Shown here piece after piece: positions 59,881-64,000 of a stretch of DNA of 64,000 bases. Both the position numbers and the translations under genes were made by a program. Under the pieces are notes generated by a model. It was not told where the DNA came from. It did no database searches and saw only the letters and a list, made by a program, of their open reading frames with translations. The stretch comes from Paenibacillus nasutitermitis (GTDB lineage: Bacteria; Bacillota; Bacilli; Paenibacillales; Paenibacillaceae): contig NZ_BMHP01000001.1 of the NCBI RefSeq assembly GCF_014641075.1, forward strand, positions 558,001 to 622,000, read 5' to 3'. Within the stretch, counting starts at the first letter, position 1. Each line of letters begins with the position of its first letter.

Positions 59881-60603
59881 TTACTTGCGTCCTAAGTGCA
59901 ATTGAAGCAGCGGTCGAAGGGCATCCGCCCAAATCTGATAGCCGCGCTCCGTCAGATGACAGAAGTCGAACGCAATACGGTGTGAGAGTGTCCCGTCTGT
60001 TTCGAGTAAAGCTGGTCCAATATCCACAAAGTTGTACTCCCGATCTTTGGCTATTTGGGCAAAACGCATGTTGATCTTTTCGATCAGTTTCCGACGTGGG
60101 TGAATTGGAAATTCTTCGCGGGGGAGTATGGCCATGATGACAATCGTCGCTTGCGGCGCATAGTTGTGTATACGATCACAGATGGCGTGCAGACCTTCGG
60201 CAATCTCATCAGGTTCGTTGGCCCGAGCGTTCTTGGTTTCGCTTGTGTTGTTTGTTCCAATCAGTATCACGACAATCTTTGGATTAAGACCTTCCAATTC
60301 GCCGTGATCGAGCCGCCAAAGCACATTTTGCGTTCGATCCCAACCGAATCCGAGGTTCAACACTCGATAGGGTGCAAATAAGGAGTGCCAGGCTTCCTTC
60401 GATCCGTGAAAGATCCCCGTTTCGGGATCTCCTTCCCAGAAATGCGTGATGGAATCGCCAATGAGTACGACTTCCGGGTCGACGTGATGCTTGACTGACA
60501 AAATCTTCTCGTGGCGCGCCCGCCAGTCGTAACCGTTCTCCTCCAGTTCAGGCGTGGGAATGATCGCTGAGTTTGCTAATTCATTGAAACTTGTATGAAC
60601 CAT
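59881..60603 (-). CDS. SGNH/GDSL-family hydrolase (PAF-acetylhydrolase-like)
   Basis: This 240-residue esterase has block I VVLIGDSITHFW (Ser nucleophile), a Gly in LNLGFGWDRTQNVLWRLDHGEL (block II), GTNN (block III) and FDFCHLTERGYQIWADAL with the catalytic Asp-His pair (block V). The sequence resembles PAF-acetylhydrolase subunit-like enzymes, often encoded beside carbohydrate genes for deacetylating sugars. There is no signal peptide, so it is cytoplasmic. AAGGAG lies 11 nt before the ATG. A cre-like site at 60633-60646 suggests catabolite repression. It is convergent with the secreted PHP gene. Confidence 0.9.
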   Translation of the reverse strand: MVHTSFNELANSAIIPTPELEENGYDWRARHEKILSVKHHVDPEVVLIGDSITHFWEGDPETGIFHGSKEAWHSLFAPYRVLNLGFGWDRTQNVLWRLDHGELEGLNPKIVVILIGTNNTSETKNARANEPDEIAEGLHAICDRIHNYAPQATIVIMAILPREEFPIHPRRKLIEKINMRFAQIAKDREYNFVDIGPALLETDGTLSHRIAFDFCHLTERGYQIWADALRPLLQLHLGRK

Positions 60604-60624
60604 CGTTCGTTGAGCTCCTTATGA

Positions 60625-60771
60625 TATCGATGTGATTGCGCTTTCGCGGAAGAGTATTTGCAGCTCGGCGCCGCAGTTCTTGAACTAGGTAAGGAAGCGT
60701 TTGTGGAACAGCTCTTTACGAATGAGTTTGCCGTCATTCGCGAAGGCGAAGTGTTGATCGTCGAACATTAA
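60625..60771 (+). pseudogene. Remnant of the 3' end of an unidentified gene
   Basis: A reading frame without a start runs to TAA at 60769-60771. It gives LQLGAAVLELGKEAFVEQL and then NEFAVIREGEVLIVEH. This has the composition of a real protein C-terminus, with coding-type codon use, but no start or body is present. Further on, TTG at 60838 behind AGGAGAG opens a second short, frame-broken piece. The 372-nt gap 60604-60975 therefore looks like the scar of deleted genes. I could not name the family. Confidence 0.45.
60633..60646 (-). promoter_or_regulatory. Cre-like site upstream of the SGNH gene
   Basis: On the minus strand CGAAAGCGCAATCA matches the cre consensus TGNAANCGNWWNCA at all defined positions except the first. 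It lies 30 nt upstream of the ATG of the SGNH gene, where CcpA could block transcription. Confidence 0.45.
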
Positions 60772-60898
60772 AAGCGCTTGGACATATTGGTGCGTTTATA
60801 TATTTTAGTATATACCTAACAATAGGAGAGTGTAAATTTGAAAAAACCTGTGTTTCTCCCGGCGTGAAACTACTGGACGAAACATCAGTTACTATAAT

Positions 60899-60931
60899 TT
60901 TAATCTTTTACTAATATGAATTCTGTATAAT
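60899..60931 (+). promoter_or_regulatory. Regulator box and -10 of the two-component operon
   Basis: TTTAATCTTTTACTAATAT (60899-60917) is followed 8 bp later by TATAAT (60926-60931). The box contains TAATC and TAATAT 11 bp apart, as expected for OmpR-type direct repeats. The same box lies upstream of the permease gene at 63 kb. No good -35 is present, which fits activator-dependent transcription. Confidence 0.65.
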
Positions 60932-60975
60932 ACTTCCGAAAGCTGCCATCGCGCGCAGCCAAGGGAGTGGAGCGA

Positions 60976-61653
60976 ATGCACCTACTAATCGTGGAAGACG
61001 ACAAACATCTTTTAAGAACAATTGTAACCATTCTGAACGACGAGGGATATCGGGCGGAAGGCGTGGAAACGGGAGATGACGGCTGCTATTTGGCGGAAAA
61101 CGGCGCTTACGATCTGCTAGTGTTGGATATTATGCTGCCGGGCATGAACGGTCTCGATATTATTCGGCAAATCCGGTCGAAAGGCACCTCGACGCCGATT
61201 CTGCTGCTGACAGCCAAAGACAGCGTCGACGATCTGGTTAAGGGACTGGATACCGGAGCGGACGATTATTTGACCAAACCATTCGAATTGCGCGAATTGC
61301 TGGCGCGAGTGCGGGCTCTTCTCCGAAGACAGGGAGCGATTGACACAGATGGGGATGTCCACTATAAAAGAATTACGCTTCGTCCGAAAATGAGAGAGAT
61401 ACATGTCGATGGCCAGCCGCTCGAGTTGTCCCAGAAAGAATATGAGTTATTCGAATACCTGCTGCTCAATCGCGAGCAGATTTTGCATCGCGATCAAATC
61501 TCCGCACGAATATGGGGGATCGAAGCTGAGAACTCGGCGAATATCGTCGATGTGTATATTTATTATTTGCGTAAAAAATTGAAAGCTTACGGCTGCGATT
61601 CGATGATTCATACGGTCCGAAATGTCGGTTATATGCTAAAGGAGAAAAACTGA
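60976..61653 (+). CDS. OmpR-family response regulator
   Basis: This 225-residue regulator has a receiver domain (LLIVEDDKHLL, DLLVLDIMLPGMNG with phosphoacceptor Asp near residue 52, DDYLTKPFELRELLARV) and an OmpR winged helix (LSQKEYELFEYLL, DVYIYYLRKKLKA, HTVRNVGYML). The frame opens at a GTG at 60967, but AAGGGAGTGG fits the ATG at 60976. Its stop overlaps the kinase start (TGATG). A box with 11-bp direct repeats lies upstream of its own promoter and again before the downstream importer, so it probably activates both. Confidence 0.93.
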   Translation: MHLLIVEDDKHLLRTIVTILNDEGYRAEGVETGDDGCYLAENGAYDLLVLDIMLPGMNGLDIIRQIRSKGTSTPILLLTAKDSVDDLVKGLDTGADDYLTKPFELRELLARVRALLRRQGAIDTDGDVHYKRITLRPKMREIHVDGQPLELSQKEYELFEYLLLNREQILHRDQISARIWGIEAENSANIVDVYIYYLRKKLKAYGCDSMIHTVRNVGYMLKEKN

Positions 61654-62927
61654 TGTTCCGCGCCACGCGAACCCGTCTGTTGTCACTTAACGCCGCAGTA
61701 TTCTTTATCACACTGACCGTTTTCAGTACCGTTATTTACATGTACATAAGCCTGAATTTGTATAACAAAGTGGATGAATCGCTGGCGGAAAGATCCAGCC
61801 AGTTCTTACAACCGTCGGATATGATGAAGCGAAACGTGCAAATCATCGATCCAGCCAGCTTTCTAGTTCTGTGGGACGCGGATGGCAACGCCTTTCCACT
61901 GCTCAAGGAAGATGAGTACAATGACAGTGTCATCGGTGTATTGAACAATTATCGAACGGCCACTGATCCAAGGACAATTAGGATCGAAAACCACTATTAT
62001 CGCGTTCAGATGCTGAAGTTGGATCAGTCCAAGACTGTCTTGTTGCCGACGTCAATATTTCCTGGAGGAAAAACCACAAAAGTCGTTTCCGCGCACGCCG
62101 TCATCAATGTGGATTCCGAAGTTCATATGCTGCGAAATCTGATGCAGATCATCGGAATCGGAATCGTTGTCGGCGCGGTGGGCACCGTATTAGCCAGCTT
62201 ATTTTTGGCGAACCAGGCACTCCGCCCGATTCGCCGTTCGTGGGAACAACAGCAACAATTCGTCGCGGATGCATCACACGAACTTCGGATGCCGATCTCC
62301 GTTATTCATGCCAATGCGGAGCACGTGTTTCGCCACCCCGACCGTTCCATTCTTCAGATGAGCGAACCGATCTCCATGGTGCTGAAAGAATCCAAACGGA
62401 TGAAGAAGCTCGTGGAGCAGCTGCTTACGCTCGCCCGCGCCGATTCCAATCAGACGGAGCTTCTGTTGGCGGAAATTCGTTTGGACAAAGTAGTGTCCGA
62501 ATCCGCGCAAAAGTTCAACCCGTTCATGGAGCTGAAAAGGATCCGGTTCGATATGACCGTTCAACCGGTGAGTATGATGGGGGACAAGGAGAGACTTCAA
62601 CAATTGATCGTCATCCTGCTGGACAACAGTTTGAAATATACGCCGGAGGACGGCGAGATCCGCGTCGTCTGCCGAAGGAACAGCCACGATGCCGTACTGA
62701 TCGTGGAAGATTCGGGAATCGGCATCTCCAAAGCGGATTTACCGCACATTTTTGACCGATTCTACCGCGGCGACCAGACCCGAAACCGCGACGACGGCGG
62801 CACAGGCCTCGGCTTGTCGATCGCCAAATGGATTGTGGAAAAACATAGCGGTACGATTAGTGTGCGCAGCAATCAAACGACCGCGGTAACCGTTAAATTG
62901 CCATTGCACTCGAAGCTGGGTGGTTAA
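61653..62927 (+). CDS. OmpR-associated sensor histidine kinase
   Basis: This 424-residue membrane kinase has helix 1 at residues 11-32, a short extracytoplasmic sensor, helix 2 near 163-185 (IIGIGIVVGAVGTVLASLFLA), HisKA with DASHELRMPISV (His209) and HATPase_c with NSLKYTPEDGEI, DSGIGISKADLPHIFDRFYRGD and GGTGLGLSIAKWIVEK. It starts on the stop codon of the response regulator gene. It lies upstream of sugar-importer genes, so it may report on extracellular carbohydrate, but the sensed signal is unknown. Confidence 0.93.
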   Translation: MFRATRTRLLSLNAAVFFITLTVFSTVIYMYISLNLYNKVDESLAERSSQFLQPSDMMKRNVQIIDPASFLVLWDADGNAFPLLKEDEYNDSVIGVLNNYRTATDPRTIRIENHYYRVQMLKLDQSKTVLLPTSIFPGGKTTKVVSAHAVINVDSEVHMLRNLMQIIGIGIVVGAVGTVLASLFLANQALRPIRRSWEQQQQFVADASHELRMPISVIHANAEHVFRHPDRSILQMSEPISMVLKESKRMKKLVEQLLTLARADSNQTELLLAEIRLDKVVSESAQKFNPFMELKRIRFDMTVQPVSMMGDKERLQQLIVILLDNSLKYTPEDGEIRVVCRRNSHDAVLIVEDSGIGISKADLPHIFDRFYRGDQTRNRDDGGTGLGLSIAKWIVEKHSGTISVRSNQTTAVTVKLPLHSKLGG

Positions 62928-62955
62928 GCTGCCGACAGCAACCTCCAATGTCAAT

Positions 62956-63001
62956 AAAGAGCTGTCCCAAGTCATTAGACGAATGGGACAGCTCTTTTTT
63001 G
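62956..63001 (+). terminator. Rho-independent terminator of the two-component operon
   Basis: AAAGAGCTGTCCCA pairs with TGGGACAGCTCTTT, followed by more T residues. It separates the kinase gene from the importer promoter immediately downstream. Confidence 0.9.
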
Positions 63002-63002
63002 C

Positions 63003-63035
63003 TTTAATCGTTTTCTAATATCTCTTTGACATAAT
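63003..63035 (+). promoter_or_regulatory. Regulator box and -10 of the downstream importer
   Basis: TTTAATCGTTTTCTAATAT (63003-63021) is followed 8 bp later by CATAAT (63030-63035). It matches the box at 60899-60917 at 17 of 19 positions and has the same distance to its -10. Transcription would start near 63042. Confidence 0.65.
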
Positions 63036-63043
63036 TGGATCCA

Positions 63044-63940
63044 ATGACGGAAGGAAAGGAGGGGATCGACATTTTTACACGGCGGCTCGAAAGCGAAGGA
63101 ATCATCGCAAGTTTGTTCTTGCTGCCAAGCTTGATCGGATTTGTCGTATTTTTCGCCGCTCCGTTTCTAATCGGCTTCTATTATTCATTAATGGACAGTC
63201 CGGTTGGCGGTTCATTCGTCGGTCTGGAAAATTATAGGGATTTACTGGGCAACCCCGTATTCCGCAGAGCGGCGGAAAATACATTCCGGTTTACGGCCAT
63301 TAGCGTGCCGCTTAACATGCTTTTTTCGCTTGGCTTGGCCATGCTGCTCAACCGCAGAATGAGGATGCGCAACTGGTTCCGCATCGCTTATCTGTCGCCG
63401 CTCATCGTGCCTGTCGCGTCCGTCGTTCTTGTCTGGAAAGTGCTGTTCGATGACTCGGGGGCGATCAATGGCTGGCTCGCAGCGGCCGGAGGCAGTCCGA
63501 AAGATTGGATGGAAAGCGGCTGGGCTATGACGGTTATTATCATCGTCTACCTGTGGAAGAACATCGGGTACAACATGATTTTGTTTCTCGCTGGTTTGCA
63601 AAATATTCCCGCCGATTATTACGAAGCGGCGTCCATTGACGGTGCGGGTAAATTCCGGCAATGGACTTCCATCACACTTGTCTATTTGACGCCGACCACT
63701 TTTTTCGTGTTCATTATGTCCATCATCAACTCTTTCAAAGTGTTCCGGGAGACGTATCTGATTGCGGGCGAATACCCGCACAACAGCATCTACATGCTGC
63801 AACATTACATGAACAACATGTTTAGGTCGCTCGATTATCAGAAATTGACTTCAGCCGCTTTCTTAATGGCATTAGTAATTGTCGTATTGGTGCTGATGCT
63901 TTTTATGATCGAGCGCCGAATCACCAAATCTTTAAGTTAA
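63044..63940 (+). CDS. CUT1 sugar ABC transporter permease, MalF-like
   Basis: This membrane permease of about 290-298 residues has six hydrophobic helices, starting at GIIASLFLLPSLIGFVVFF, and the EAA loop YEAASIDGAGKFRQWTSITL. The ATG at 63044 lies at the predicted transcription start and has no Shine-Dalgarno site. AAAGGAGGGG (63055-63064) instead fits an in-frame ATT at 63071 with spacing 8 from GGAGG, giving a start at FTRRLESEG. Initiation at ATT is rare, so this remains open. It is the first importer gene after the two-component system, with a second permease beginning at 63963. Confidence 0.9.
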   Translation: MTEGKEGIDIFTRRLESEGIIASLFLLPSLIGFVVFFAAPFLIGFYYSLMDSPVGGSFVGLENYRDLLGNPVFRRAAENTFRFTAISVPLNMLFSLGLAMLLNRRMRMRNWFRIAYLSPLIVPVASVVLVWKVLFDDSGAINGWLAAAGGSPKDWMESGWAMTVIIIVYLWKNIGYNMILFLAGLQNIPADYYEAASIDGAGKFRQWTSITLVYLTPTTFFVFIMSIINSFKVFRETYLIAGEYPHNSIYMLQHYMNNMFRSLDYQKLTSAAFLMALVIVVLVLMLFMIERRITKSLS

Positions 63941-63962
63941 TCAGGGAGGTTTGCGGGAGGTG

Positions 63963-64000
63963 ATGCAGACGTTACGCAATATTCGCAGGTGGCCGCTCAT
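63963..64000 (+). CDS. Start of a second permease-like gene (cut by window edge)
   Basis: GGGAGG lies directly before an ATG that reads MQTLRNIRRWPL to the window end. A second GGGAGG lies 13 nt upstream. Position after a MalF-type permease makes a MalG-type permease the expected product, but only 12 residues are visible. A GTG at 63960 in the same frame is an alternative start. Confidence 0.5.
   Translation, partial: MQTLRNIRRWPL

Overview
The window looks like chromosomal DNA of a Paenibacillus-type, spore-former-lineage Firmicute. Shine-Dalgarno sites are strong and purine-rich, many starts are non-ATG (TTG/GTG), terminators are classical hairpin/T-tract, and the gene families are typical: CUT1 sugar importers with lipoprotein binding proteins, YesM/YesN-type two-component pairs, a SigA-like sigma factor, PhoP/PhoR, DUF3243 and ROK proteins. 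No rRNA, tRNA, CRISPR array, transposase or phage gene was seen.

Layout. (1) 1-5.9 kb: a sugar-uptake operon (binding protein, two permeases, a TIM-barrel isomerase/epimerase and two Gfo/Idh/MocA oxidoreductases) ending in a good terminator. (2) 5.9-15.2 kb: a GntR/LacI-type repressor with a palindrome inside its own promoter, then a strong promoter driving GH125, binding protein, two permeases, GH76, GH76 and DUF3243. I read this as import of alpha-1,6-mannan fragments followed by cytoplasmic endo and exo cleavage. (3) 15.3-36.9 kb: mostly household genes: a TPR protein interrupted by an in-frame amber codon, an orphan histidine kinase, GNAT, a SWIM/SNF2 pair, an aldo-keto reductase, a SigA-like factor with a putative opposing small transcript in its leader, ROK regulator/ROK kinase/SIS isomerase, YfbR, class I fumarase, PhoR-PhoP with a Pho box, and a divergent AraC/oxidoreductase pair. 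(4) 36.9-38.0 kb: an intergenic area rich in hairpins and 109/110-bp tandem repeats.

(5) 38.0-48.4 kb: an accessory segment mostly on the minus strand. It holds a CopA copper ATPase with a decayed copZ remnant just upstream, an MFS exporter, a reduced nitrite/sulfite-reductase-like protein, metallo-beta-lactamase-fold and GNAT proteins, a PPOX/VOC pair divergent from a CGNR-type regulator, and a MarR regulator divergent from an EamA transporter and an azoreductase. Near-identical hairpins lie at 37.95 and 44.13 kb. (6) 48.5-59.7 kb: a YesM/YesN-controlled importer combined with a cytoplasmic HAD phosphatase and a very large secreted protein with lamin-tail and PHP metallohydrolase domains. 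This is the best candidate for an undescribed system: secreted hydrolysis, capture, import and dephosphorylation in one cluster. (7) 59.7-64 kb: an SGNH hydrolase, gene remnants, an OmpR-type two-component system and the start of another sugar importer. The regulator gene and the importer share a 17/19-identical box placed exactly 8 bp upstream of their -10 elements.

All assignments come from reading motifs and family resemblance in the sequence. No database search was possible. Start codons were moved where a Shine-Dalgarno site or promoter made another start more likely.
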